In this document: positions 7,636 to 13,926 of the stretch, one piece after another
Position numbering within the stretch: the stretch's first letter is position 1
Layout of the letters: each line of letters opens with the position of its first letter
Source of the DNA: Rhizobiales bacterium UBA1912
GTDB taxonomy: Bacteria; Pseudomonadota; Alphaproteobacteria; Rhizobiales; Devosiaceae
Assembly: GCA_002337455.1 (NCBI GenBank)
Contig: DDGC01000010.1
Span: 1 to 14,951 of the forward strand
Length of the DNA: 14,951 nt
Direction: 5' to 3'
The notes under the pieces: generated by a model
The model's database searches: none
Seen by the model: the letters and a program-made list of their open reading frames with translations, nothing else
What the model was told of the DNA's origin: nothing
Made by a program: the position numbers and the translations under genes

Positions 7636-8772
7636 TCAGGCAGAAAGCTTATCGAGCGAAGCGCGTATGCGCTCGCGAAGTGTATCGAGGGGCGCAAGTT
7701 TGCTGCCATCCTCATAGTGCCAGAAGGTCCAGCCGTTACAGGCTTCAAAGCCCTGAACGAGAGCGCCGACCCGGTGGATTGAACCACTCTTGTCGTCGCT
7801 GACCAATGAACCGTCGACCCGAACCACAGCAGAGTAACGCCTACCGGCGTCAAAAAGTTTCGTGCCCGGTGCAATCAAACCCTGCTCGATCAGCGATCCG
7901 AATGGAACGCGCGGGGCCGAACGTTTGGGCACAGTGGTTTCAATGGCAGCCAAATCGTGCGGTTTAATGGCGGCAATGCGTTTCAAAGCTGCATTTATAT
8001 AGACGTTTTCGCGTTCGATGCCGATGAAATGCCGTCCCAGTTTCTTGGCCACGGCGCCTGTAGTGCCGGTGCCGAAAAACGGATCGAGCACCACATCCCC
8101 CGGCTTTGTCGTCGCCATCAAAACGCGATAGAGCAGCGCTTCGGGCTTTTGTGTCGGATGCACTTTTTCGTCATTGGCATCCTTGAGCCGCTCGCCCCCG
8201 GTGCAGATGGGAAACAACCAGTCCGAACGCATCTGCGTATCGTCATTGGAGAGCTTGAGCGCTTCATAATTGAAGGTGGGGCGGCTCTTCTGGCTGCGCG
8301 ATGCCCAGATCAGCGTTTCATGCGCGTTGGTAAATCGCGTGCCGCGGAAATTGGGCATCGGGTTGGCCTTGCGCCACACGACGTCGTTGAGCATCCAGAA
8401 GCCCAGATCCTGCAGCGCGGCGCCCACCCGGAAAATATTGTGGTAAGAGCCGATCACCCAGATCGCGCCATTGGGTTTGAGGATACGCCGCGCCGCCGTC
8501 ATCCAGGCACGGGTAAAAGTGTCGTAATGGGCAAAGCTCTCGAACTTGTCCCATTCATCGTCGACCGCATCGACTTTGGACTGGTCGGGCCGCGTCAGGC
8601 CCTCTTCGAGCTGGAGATTATAGGGAGGGTCGGCAAAGATCAGGTCGACCGAGGCTTCGGGGAGCGCATTCATGTGCGCGATGCAGTCACCAACCAGGAT
8701 CGTGTCGATGGGGAGGTGGCTTTCTTCAAGCCCCGGCGCGCGTTTCCGCGCCGCTGAACCTGTACGCAACAT
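7636..8772 (-). CDS. ccrM: Cell-cycle regulated DNA adenine methyltransferase, GANTC-specific
   Basis: CcrM methylates adenine in GANTC and couples transcription to chromosome replication in alphaproteobacteria. The 378 residues show the beta-class order: DPPY at 48-51 (motif IV) in VDLIFADPPYNLQLEEGL, then HPTQKP at 205-210, then the SAM-binding FFGTGTTG at 232-239. Long stretches read as in characterised CcrM proteins, for example GAIWVIGSYHNIFRVG and NPMPNFRGTRFTNAHETLIW. The C-terminal 90 or so residues (RVPFGSLIEQGLI to ACNGWTFWHY) are the CcrM-specific domain absent from most other methylases, so this is not a restriction partner. The ATG at 8772 has AGGG 8 nt upstream. That site lies in one arm of an inverted repeat, and a CtrA-type box is upstream, so cell-cycle control is likely. 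Confidence 0.97.
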   Translation of the reverse strand: MLRTGSAARKRAPGLEESHLPIDTILVGDCIAHMNALPEASVDLIFADPPYNLQLEEGLTRPDQSKVDAVDDEWDKFESFAHYDTFTRAWMTAARRILKPNGAIWVIGSYHNIFRVGAALQDLGFWMLNDVVWRKANPMPNFRGTRFTNAHETLIWASRSQKSRPTFNYEALKLSNDDTQMRSDWLFPICTGGERLKDANDEKVHPTQKPEALLYRVLMATTKPGDVVLDPFFGTGTTGAVAKKLGRHFIGIERENVYINAALKRIAAIKPHDLAAIETTVPKRSAPRVPFGSLIEQGLIAPGTKLFDAGRRYSAVVRVDGSLVSDDKSGSIHRVGALVQGFEACNGWTFWHYEDGSKLAPLDTLRERIRASLDKLSA

Positions 8773-8777
8773 ACTGA

Positions 8778-8824
8778 TAACCCTAACGCAAAACTAACAC
8801 GCCATTTGTACCGCGTTAGGGTTA
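8778..8824 (-). repeat. 12-bp perfect inverted repeat in the ccrM leader
   Basis: Arms TAACCCTAACGC (8778-8789) and GCGTTAGGGTTA (8813-8824) are perfect reverse complements with a 23-nt spacer. In ccrM orientation the proximal arm reads GCGTTAGGGTTA and ends 5 nt before the ATG, so it contains the only Shine-Dalgarno-like AGGG. If transcription starts upstream of the distal arm, the RNA could fold and hide the ribosome binding site. Otherwise the arms may be a DNA operator. Confidence 0.7.
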
Positions 8825-8845
8825 AGCACCGCCTAAATGTTAGGG

Positions 8846-8860
8846 TTAACTGAGGGTTAA
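8846..8860. promoter_or_regulatory. CtrA-type binding box upstream of ccrM
   Basis: TTAA (8846-8849), seven bases, then TTAA (8857-8860) match the CtrA consensus TTAA-N7-TTAA exactly. The motif GGGTTAA recurs at 8819-8825, 8843-8849 and 8854-8860, and in inverted form as TAACCC at 8778-8783. CtrA control of ccrM is known in Caulobacter and has been reported in Brucella. Applying it here is inference from the motif and its position about 75 bp before the ccrM ATG, just after the rnhB stop. Confidence 0.62.
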
Positions 8861-8866
8861 GGCCGA

Positions 8867-9508
8867 TCAGCGCCGTGCCGCGAGCACCGGCGCAAAGCTC
8901 ATGCGATGCAACTCGCACGGCCCGTGGGTGGCGAGAGCTTCAAGGTGCAGCGCCGTGCCGTACCCCTTGTGCTGGCCGAAGCGATAAAGGGGAAGCCCGG
9001 TATCCATAATGTGACACATCCGGTCCCGCGCCACCTTGGCAACGATCGAGGCAGCAGCAATCGAGAGCGATTTTCCGTCTCCACCGATTACGAACTGCCC
9101 TGCGCAGGATAAGCCCTCGGGGATATCGCGCCCGTCGATCAGCGCCAGATCGGGCCGGACGGGCAGGGCATCGAGCGCCTGGCACATCGCCCAAAGCGTC
9201 GCCCCGCGAATATTGAGCCTGTCGATCACTTCGACAGGTGCCGCGCAAAACGCCACATGCGCGGTCGCCATGATCTCGGTGAACAGCGCTTCGCGCCGGT
9301 ATTCGGTAAGCTTTTTGGAATCGTTGAGCCCATCGGGAATGGCTCTGGGGTCGAGAACAACCGCCGCGGCGACCACCGGTCCGGCCAGAGGGCCGCGCCC
9401 GGCCTCGTCGATCCCCGCGATCATCGTGCTGCCGCCCGCAAGCGCGGCTTCTTCCAGCGCATAGCTGGGAACGTCGATGATGGGCGCTTTCGAATCACGT
9501 TTGGGCAT
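8867..9508 (-). CDS. rnhB: Ribonuclease HII
   Basis: RNase HII cuts RNA in RNA-DNA hybrids and starts removal of single ribonucleotides from DNA. From the ATG at 9508 the product is 213 residues. The motif MIAGIDEAGRGPLAGPVVAA carries the catalytic Asp33 and Glu34, followed by NDSKKLTE, LIDGRDIP with Asp124, and SIVAKVARDRM with Asp161, giving the full acidic set; HKGYGT is also conserved. The frame is open back to 9574, which would overlap the preceding gene by 25 bp. I prefer 9508 because it leaves a normal 41-bp gap and places the conserved domain about 30 residues in, but no strong ribosome binding site separates the two. ccrM follows after 94 bp. Confidence 0.95.
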   Translation of the reverse strand: MPKRDSKAPIIDVPSYALEEAALAGGSTMIAGIDEAGRGPLAGPVVAAAVVLDPRAIPDGLNDSKKLTEYRREALFTEIMATAHVAFCAAPVEVIDRLNIRGATLWAMCQALDALPVRPDLALIDGRDIPEGLSCAGQFVIGGDGKSLSIAAASIVAKVARDRMCHIMDTGLPLYRFGQHKGYGTALHLEALATHGPCELHRMSFAPVLAARR

Positions 9509-9549
9509 CTCTCGAACCAACCCGATTTTCCCGGTCCGATAAAGCCCCT

Positions 9550-9933
9550 TTACTCGGCGAGGATAGTCACCCATTGCCGGCGCCAGTCGGGCGCCTCGAA
9601 CGGCTCGGGCCAGTATTCGGTGATCCTGACGATCCGGTCATCGGCGCATTCAAAGATCGAGACGGCGAGGGCTTTGACTGTCCCATCCGAAATCTCTGTT
9701 TCCGTAATCGCGTGCCCGCCCGTACCGATCACGCGCTTCACCTTGAAACTCCATTTGCCATGGGCCGGGTAGTTTTCGTTGATCGCGACGAAATCGTCGG
9801 CGGAGCCGATCACTTCACCCGATTGAGGCCAGACGATTTCGATATTGCCGGCAAACAGTGCTGCAGCGAGCGTCCACTCGTTGGTGCCCATCCGCCACCA
9901 GAATTCCTGTGCCAGTGTCGCCGCGTCCGTCAC
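9550..9933 (-). CDS. NTF2/SnoaL-like small protein
   Basis: The product has 127 residues with the cone-shaped NTF2/SnoaL-like pattern: an N-terminal helix (AATLAQEFWWRMGTNEW), a short helix-strand segment ending IEIVWPQSGEVIGSADDF, and C-terminal strands (WSFKVKRVIGTGGHAITETE, ALAVSIFECADDRIVRITEY). Family members range from isomerases and hydrolases to binding proteins, so no substrate can be given. The start is GTG at 9933 with an excellent GAGGAG seven bases upstream. An ATG just before it is in another frame. It begins 15 bp after the secreted-protein gene and is probably co-transcribed with it. Confidence 0.8.
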   Translation of the reverse strand: MTDAATLAQEFWWRMGTNEWTLAAALFAGNIEIVWPQSGEVIGSADDFVAINENYPAHGKWSFKVKRVIGTGGHAITETEISDGTVKALAVSIFECADDRIVRITEYWPEPFEAPDWRRQWVTILAE

Positions 9934-9948
9934 CCGTCTTCTCCTCGT

Positions 9949-10470
9949 TCATCTGAAAACGCAGGATATTCCGCTCCATAACACTTCGATTTCGGCCTTG
10001 GTTCCCGGACCGGCCGCAACGCCGAAAAGATTCTCGCCTGCAAATTCGTACCCAAGGCTCGATTCGAAAGTCTCGACAGGCCCTGCTATCGCCTCGAGTG
10101 CCATCACCGGCACCCCTATGGCCCGCCCGTTGGCAAAACTGGCCGAGCTTTCGGACGATGCCGACCATCCGACAAACGTCCCGTCCTGAAAATGCAGGAT
10201 CACGTCATTGCCAAAGCGGGCAAAATCGATCGGGCCGGCGCCACACTCTTCCATGCGACCCTGCTCGGCAGGGTCGCCCCAAAGCTTGGTCGCGGACTTT
10301 ACAGTGTCAGCCTCGCTTGTTGTGACCATGCCGATACTGATTTCCACACCAGCCGCTTCCGCCACCAGTCCGCCTGGCGCCAGATAGAGCGCCGCGCCGT
10401 CTTGCGCCCACCCTGCCGCCATCGGCGCGGCGATAAAAAGAGCCGCGAACGCAAGTCGCCTTCCAGTCAT
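9949..10470 (-). CDS. Hypothetical secreted protein
   Basis: I do not recognise this 173-residue protein. The N-terminus MTGRRLAFAALFIAAPMAAG has a basic start and a hydrophobic core typical of a Sec signal peptide, probably cut near residues 20-22 (GWA/QDG). The mature part is acidic and Gly/Ala-rich without further membrane segments. It has only two cysteines, Cys76 (MEECGAGP) and Cys170 (ISCVFR at the C-terminus), which could form a disulfide in the periplasm. The ATG at 10470 has GGAGG about 10 nt upstream, partly inside the 10-bp palindrome GAGGATCCTC. The gene follows the radical SAM gene by 36 bp and precedes the NTF2-like gene by 15 bp. Confidence 0.75.
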   Translation of the reverse strand: MTGRRLAFAALFIAAPMAAGWAQDGAALYLAPGGLVAEAAGVEISIGMVTTSEADTVKSATKLWGDPAEQGRMEECGAGPIDFARFGNDVILHFQDGTFVGWSASSESSASFANGRAIGVPVMALEAIAGPVETFESSLGYEFAGENLFGVAAGPGTKAEIEVLWSGISCVFR

Positions 10471-10506
10471 GTCCGAGGATCCTCCGGTCCGGATTTCCCG
10501 ATCCTA

Positions 10507-11658
10507 TCAGAAGAGACTGAGCTGCGCTGTCTCCTTTTGAGGATGCGCAAAAAGGTCGGTGCGCAGCGGCATCGAGTCTTCCTCCAGCCCCAGCCGGGAC
10601 ACGGCCTTTTCGAACCGCTGCTGCATCAGCACCGCATATGGCCCTTCCCCGGTGAAACGCGATCCGAACCGCGGATCGTTGTCGCGCCCGCCGCGATAGT
10701 CCCGCACGAGATTCATCACATGCTTGACCTTGTCGGGATACGTCTTGAGCAGCCACTCGCGAAAGATGTCGCGCACCTCCCCTGGCAGTCGCAGAAGGAT
10801 CATCGAGGCCGCTGTCGCCCCCTGTGCCTTGCCGGCATCGAGAATGCGTTCGAGCTCGTGATCGTTGACCGCCGGGATCATCGGCGCCGCCATGATCCGC
10901 GTCGGAATGCCGGATTCGGAGAGCAGCTTGATCGCTTCGAGCCGCCGCGACGGCGTGGATGCCCGCGGTTCCATGAATCGCGACAGCCTGTGATCCATCG
11001 AGGTCACCGAAATGCCCACCGAAACCAGCCCCAGCTTGTTGAGCTTGGTCAGGATATCGAGATCACGCACGATCAGTGCCGATTTGGTCACGATGGTCAC
11101 CGGGTGTTTCGCTTCAAGCAGCACCTTGAGCACCGAGCGCATGATCTTGTACTTACGCTCGAGCGGCTGATAGGGGTCGGTATTGGTACCGATGGCGATG
11201 GGCTTGGGCTTGTAGCGCGGATTGGCAAGTTCGGCCCGCAGCAATTCCGCCGCGTTGACCTTCACATAAATATCGCGCTCGAAATCGATCCCGGCCGAAT
11301 GGCCGAGATAGGCATGGGTCGGCCGCGCAAAGCAGTACGAACACCCGTGCTCGCACCCACGATAGGGATTGATCGAACGGTCGAACCCGATATCGGGCGA
11401 TACGTTCCTGGTGATGATCGATTTGGCGCGCTCGACATGCTCGCGCGTCTCGAACCCCTCTTCGGGTTCGGGCTCCCAGCCATCGGCGAACATTTCACGC
11501 TTGTGCGGCTCGAACCGCCCGCTCTCATTGCTCGCCGCGCCACGCCCGCGCAGCTTGGGCGTTTCCAGCATGGGGCGGCTCAAAAGATCGACGTCACGCG
11601 TGCCGAACAGGCGGCGGCGCGCTTCGCTGTGGCTTACATTGGGTCCTATTTCGGCCAT
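10507..11658 (-). CDS. PA0069 family radical SAM protein (SplB-like)
   Basis: This is a 383-residue radical SAM protein. The [4Fe-4S]/SAM motif is C-x3-C-x2-C at Cys102, Cys106 and Cys109 in NPYRGCEHGCSYCFARPTH, which is typical of the PA0069/Rv2578c group, distantly related to spore photoproduct lyase. Further family-like segments are AIGTNTDPYQPLERKYKIMR, TIVTKSALIVRDLDIL and VSVGISVTSMD. The biochemical role is not established to my knowledge; a DNA-repair role is suggested by the SplB relation. I choose the ATG at 11658, with GGGAG 8 nt upstream; the frame is open to 11718, but the extra 20 residues look non-conserved. A LexA-type box lies 80 bp upstream, pointing to SOS induction. It heads a same-strand run ending in rnhB and ccrM. 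Confidence 0.93.
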   Translation of the reverse strand: MAEIGPNVSHSEARRRLFGTRDVDLLSRPMLETPKLRGRGAASNESGRFEPHKREMFADGWEPEPEEGFETREHVERAKSIITRNVSPDIGFDRSINPYRGCEHGCSYCFARPTHAYLGHSAGIDFERDIYVKVNAAELLRAELANPRYKPKPIAIGTNTDPYQPLERKYKIMRSVLKVLLEAKHPVTIVTKSALIVRDLDILTKLNKLGLVSVGISVTSMDHRLSRFMEPRASTPSRRLEAIKLLSESGIPTRIMAAPMIPAVNDHELERILDAGKAQGATAASMILLRLPGEVRDIFREWLLKTYPDKVKHVMNLVRDYRGGRDNDPRFGSRFTGEGPYAVLMQQRFEKAVSRLGLEEDSMPLRTDLFAHPQKETAQLSLF

Positions 11659-11738
11659 GGCCGGCGCTCCCATCGGAAAGATACAGGAACAAGCCGAATC
11701 GTGGCCCGTCCGTTCCATTAACCCTACCGAAAGGAGTG

Positions 11739-11753
11739 GAACGAAACAAGAAC
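11739..11753 (-). promoter_or_regulatory. LexA (SOS) box upstream of the PA0069-family gene
   Basis: On the minus strand GTTC (11753-11750), seven bases and GTTC (11742-11739) match the alphaproteobacterial LexA consensus GTTC-N7-GTTC, in an A/T-richer patch. The site is between the end of moaB and the start of the radical SAM gene, so only the latter is a plausible target. The spacing to the start codon, about 80 bp, is compatible with overlap of a promoter, although -35 and -10 boxes here are weak. Confidence 0.65.
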
Positions 11754-11769
11754 AAAGATTTCCGGCGGA

Positions 11770-12306
11770 CTATTGCTCGCTCAGTCGCGGCATCACTTCG
11801 ATAAAATTACACGGCATATGCCGGCTGTCGAACTGGTACTTCAAAATCGCCTCCCACGCGTCGCGGCACGCCCCGCGCGACCCCGGCAGGCAGAAGACGA
11901 AGGTGGTGCCAACAAGCCCCGCCGTCGCCCGCGATTGAATGGACGAGGTGCCGATGGTCGTTGCCGAATACTGGTGAAACAGCACCGAAAACCCGTCCAT
12001 GCGTTTGTCGAACAGCGGCTCGATTGCCTCCGGCGTCACATCGCGTCCCGAAAACCCGGTCCCTCCGGTCGTAAGGACGACATCGATCGTCTCTTCCGCC
12101 GCCCAGGCCTTGACCTGTCCGGCGATTGCGTCCCGGTCATCGGTGACCACGGCCCGCTCGAACACCCGATGCCCAGCGCCCTCGATCATCTCCTTGAGCA
12201 GGGCGCCTGACGTGTCGGTTTCGAGCGTGCGCGTATCCGAAACCGCCAGGATTGCGAAAGTTACCGGGACGAAGGGATGGCTGTCGTCGATCTTGTAGGG
12301 AAACAT
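11770..12306 (-). CDS. moaB: Molybdenum cofactor biosynthesis protein MoaB
   Basis: MoaB/MogA-type proteins adenylylate molybdopterin before molybdenum insertion. The 178-residue product has the family motifs in order: ILAVSDTRT (23-27 core), VVLTTGGTGFSGRDVTPEA (79-94), the substrate-loop region FHQYSATTIGTSSIQSRATAG, and FCLPGSRGACRDAW (LPGS at 140-143). These agree with MoaB rather than the larger MoeA. The ATG at 12306 is only 3 bp after the stop of the MFS gene (TGA-ACG-ATG), so the two are probably translationally coupled. No molybdoenzyme is in the window. An LPGS-type site and full length suggest a functional protein. Confidence 0.93.
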   Translation of the reverse strand: MFPYKIDDSHPFVPVTFAILAVSDTRTLETDTSGALLKEMIEGAGHRVFERAVVTDDRDAIAGQVKAWAAEETIDVVLTTGGTGFSGRDVTPEAIEPLFDKRMDGFSVLFHQYSATTIGTSSIQSRATAGLVGTTFVFCLPGSRGACRDAWEAILKYQFDSRHMPCNFIEVMPRLSEQ

Positions 12307-12309
12307 CGT

Positions 12310-13623
12310 TCAACCTTGCTGCGGTTCGGGGCCATCGGTGGCAGGCGTTTCGCCGTCGCTCCGGCCAATGTCGTCGTCCAACTCGAACCCGTTCTCTTCC
12401 GAGCGCGGATCGAGATTGAGCGTTTCGCCTGTAACCAGCCGTTCCGAAGGCATGGGCTGGAACGGGGCGCGATCTTCGGCCGGCGCGGCATCGCGGATGC
12501 GCATGCGGAAGTAGGCGGTGGTCGCCAGCGCCCCATGAAACACCACCGGCACCAGGAACAGCGTGACCGGCCCCAGCCACTGCATTGTCAGCGAGGCGAC
12601 AATCGGCCCCAGCATCTGCCCCGAGCCCAAAATCAGCAGCATGCCCGATGCAATTTTGGCGAAGCTGCCGTCGTCGGCAAAGTCGTTGGCATGCGCCACC
12701 GCGATCGCGTAAAGCGAGTAAGCGGCCAGCCCATAGAACGCGAACAGCACATAGAGCAGGACACTTTCGCCCGGATTGAACAGGATCGTGAGAATACCAG
12801 CCACCGAACCGACGATCGCGACGCCCATGATAACCATGCGCCGGTCGATCCTGTCGGAAAGCCGCCCCAGCGGCACCTGGGCAATGGCCCCCGCGACGAT
12901 GGCCAGGCTCATGAGGTACGCCACGGTCGCCGTCGAAAAACCCCGCTCGATGCCATAGACCGGCGCCAGCGTGCCGAAAGCCCCGTTGGCCATGCCCACC
13001 GAAAACGCCGCAACGACAGCGATGGGTGAGGTTTTGTAGAGCAGCCCCACATCGAGGCTTACTGTTTGCAGGGGAGCCGGCTGCGGCGTGCGGGTGACCG
13101 CCGTCGGCAGCACTGCCGCGATATAGGCGATAGCCGCAAGGACGAACGGGATGTATCCCGCCACACCGGTCACCGCGATGATCATCTGCCCCGCGGTCGA
13201 GGCAAACAGCGTAACGCTGACATAGATCGAAAATGTAGTGCCGCGGCTCTCATTGTCGGAAACTTCGTTGAGCCAGCTTTCCACCACCATGGCCGCCCCG
13301 GCAAAGCAGAAGCCCGAAAAGATGCGCAGGAAAATCCAGGCCGCGTCGTGGATGAAAATGAGGTTGAGCAGAATGGTCATGCAGGCAATTGCAGCCATCA
13401 CCGCATAGGCCCGGATATGGCCCACCCGCCGCACGAGATGGGGCACCGAAATCGAGCCTGAAATGAACCCGATGGACCAGCCGGTCCCGATCAGGCCCAG
13501 CGCCAGCAGCGAAAATCCCTCTTCGGCCCCGCGCACAGGCAAAATAAGACCGTGCATCCCTCCTGCAATCATGAGCAGGGCGGACGACATCAAAAGCGCG
13601 GAAATCTTCACCACTTGCGACAT
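12310..13623 (-). CDS. Major facilitator superfamily transporter (YcaD-like)
   Basis: The product is 437 residues from the ATG at 13623, with about twelve hydrophobic segments in two halves. The loop LVRRVGHIRAYAVM and the second-half copy LGRLSDRIDRRMVIMG match the MFS loop 2-3 / 8-9 signature. FCFAGAAMVVESWLNEVSDN resembles the YcaD/MFS_1 subgroup. A hydrophilic, acidic tail of about 60 residues follows the last helix and is probably cytoplasmic. The substrate is unknown. The frame opens at a GTG at 13659 without a ribosome binding site. The ATG at 13623 has AAGG six bases upstream, so I prefer it. moaB follows after 3 bp, but a molybdenum-related role cannot be read from the sequence. Confidence 0.9.
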   Translation of the reverse strand: MSQVVKISALLMSSALLMIAGGMHGLILPVRGAEEGFSLLALGLIGTGWSIGFISGSISVPHLVRRVGHIRAYAVMAAIACMTILLNLIFIHDAAWIFLRIFSGFCFAGAAMVVESWLNEVSDNESRGTTFSIYVSVTLFASTAGQMIIAVTGVAGYIPFVLAAIAYIAAVLPTAVTRTPQPAPLQTVSLDVGLLYKTSPIAVVAAFSVGMANGAFGTLAPVYGIERGFSTATVAYLMSLAIVAGAIAQVPLGRLSDRIDRRMVIMGVAIVGSVAGILTILFNPGESVLLYVLFAFYGLAAYSLYAIAVAHANDFADDGSFAKIASGMLLILGSGQMLGPIVASLTMQWLGPVTLFLVPVVFHGALATTAYFRMRIRDAAPAEDRAPFQPMPSERLVTGETLNLDPRSEENGFELDDDIGRSDGETPATDGPEPQQG

Positions 13624-13785
13624 CTGGGACCTTGAATGGTTCTCTTGTTTGGAGAGCACGTTATCGTGTTCGGATTGCCCTGCCTACCGCGCAAACGTGA
13701 CTGCATTGCAATTCGTTTCGGCAAAAGCCGAAAAATTGTTCCCCTGCTTGTCAGGCCCGGGAAACGGGGCTAGCGATAGAGTGTT

Positions 13786-13820
13786 TCCAGGATAAGTGTG
13801 AACCACTTATCCGGCTCGGA
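13786..13820 (+). repeat. Palindromic extragenic element, copy 1
   Basis: The inner stem GGATAAGTG (13790-13798) / CACTTATCC (13804-13812) is a perfect 9-bp inverted repeat with a 5-nt loop. Outside it is an asymmetric bulge, one A on the left and GGCTC on the right, then TCC pairing GGA. The same layout recurs at 14907-14950. It resembles dispersed extragenic palindromes that I recall from Hyphomicrobiales genomes. Confidence 0.65.
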
Positions 13821-13837
13821 CCCGAAGGGCCGCGCAA

Positions 13838-13865
13838 GCGAAAAGCGAAAAGCGAAAAGCGAAAA
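13838..13865 (+). repeat. Tandem heptamer repeat, 4 x GCGAAAA
   Basis: Four perfect, head-to-tail copies of GCGAAAA occupy 28 bp, followed by one more A. The block lies 61 bp upstream of the EamA GTG and is non-coding on both strands as far as I can support. Such repeats can change copy number by slippage. Confidence 0.9.
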
Positions 13866-13926
13866 AGACTCTAGGGCCAACCTTCCTGCCTGCGCGGCAT
13901 AATTTCCTCTCCGAAAGCGTTATCCG

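Larger units (their letters stand above)
13624..13926. other. 303-bp divergent intergenic region between the MFS and EamA genes
   Basis: No gene is supported. From left to right it holds CACG/CGTG arms around TTAT near 13657-13668, a hairpin with 7-bp arms and an AAAA loop (TTTCGGC / GCCGAAA, 13716-13733), a palindromic element (13786-13820), four tandem heptamers (13838-13865), one GANTC site (GACTC, 13867-13871), and a possible -10 CATAAT (13898-13903) for the EamA gene without a good -35. Promoters for both genes should lie here, but none is convincing by eye. Confidence 0.6.

Noticed and set aside
7636..8772. Restriction-modification system methylase
   Set aside because: The CcrM-specific C-terminal domain and the absence of any nuclease gene nearby indicate an orphan cell-cycle methylase.
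8815..8860. Telomere-like TTAGGG repeats
   Set aside because: The TTAGGG match is incidental to GGGTTAA half-sites in a small bacterial promoter region; spacing is 24 and 11 bp, not a 6-bp tandem array.
10192..11721. 509-codon plus-strand frame opposite the radical SAM and secreted-protein genes
   Set aside because: Its His/Arg-rich translation has no family resemblance, and the minus-strand genes have intact motifs and ribosome binding sites.
11711..11743. 7-bp inverted repeat CGTTCCA / TGGAACG after moaB
   Set aside because: The 19-nt loop and the absence of a T-tract make a terminator unlikely, and one arm overlaps the LexA box, which explains it better.
13716..13733. TTTCGGC/GCCGAAA hairpin as terminator or operator
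   Set aside because: It lies upstream of both divergent genes, has no proper T-tract, and no second copy was seen in the window.
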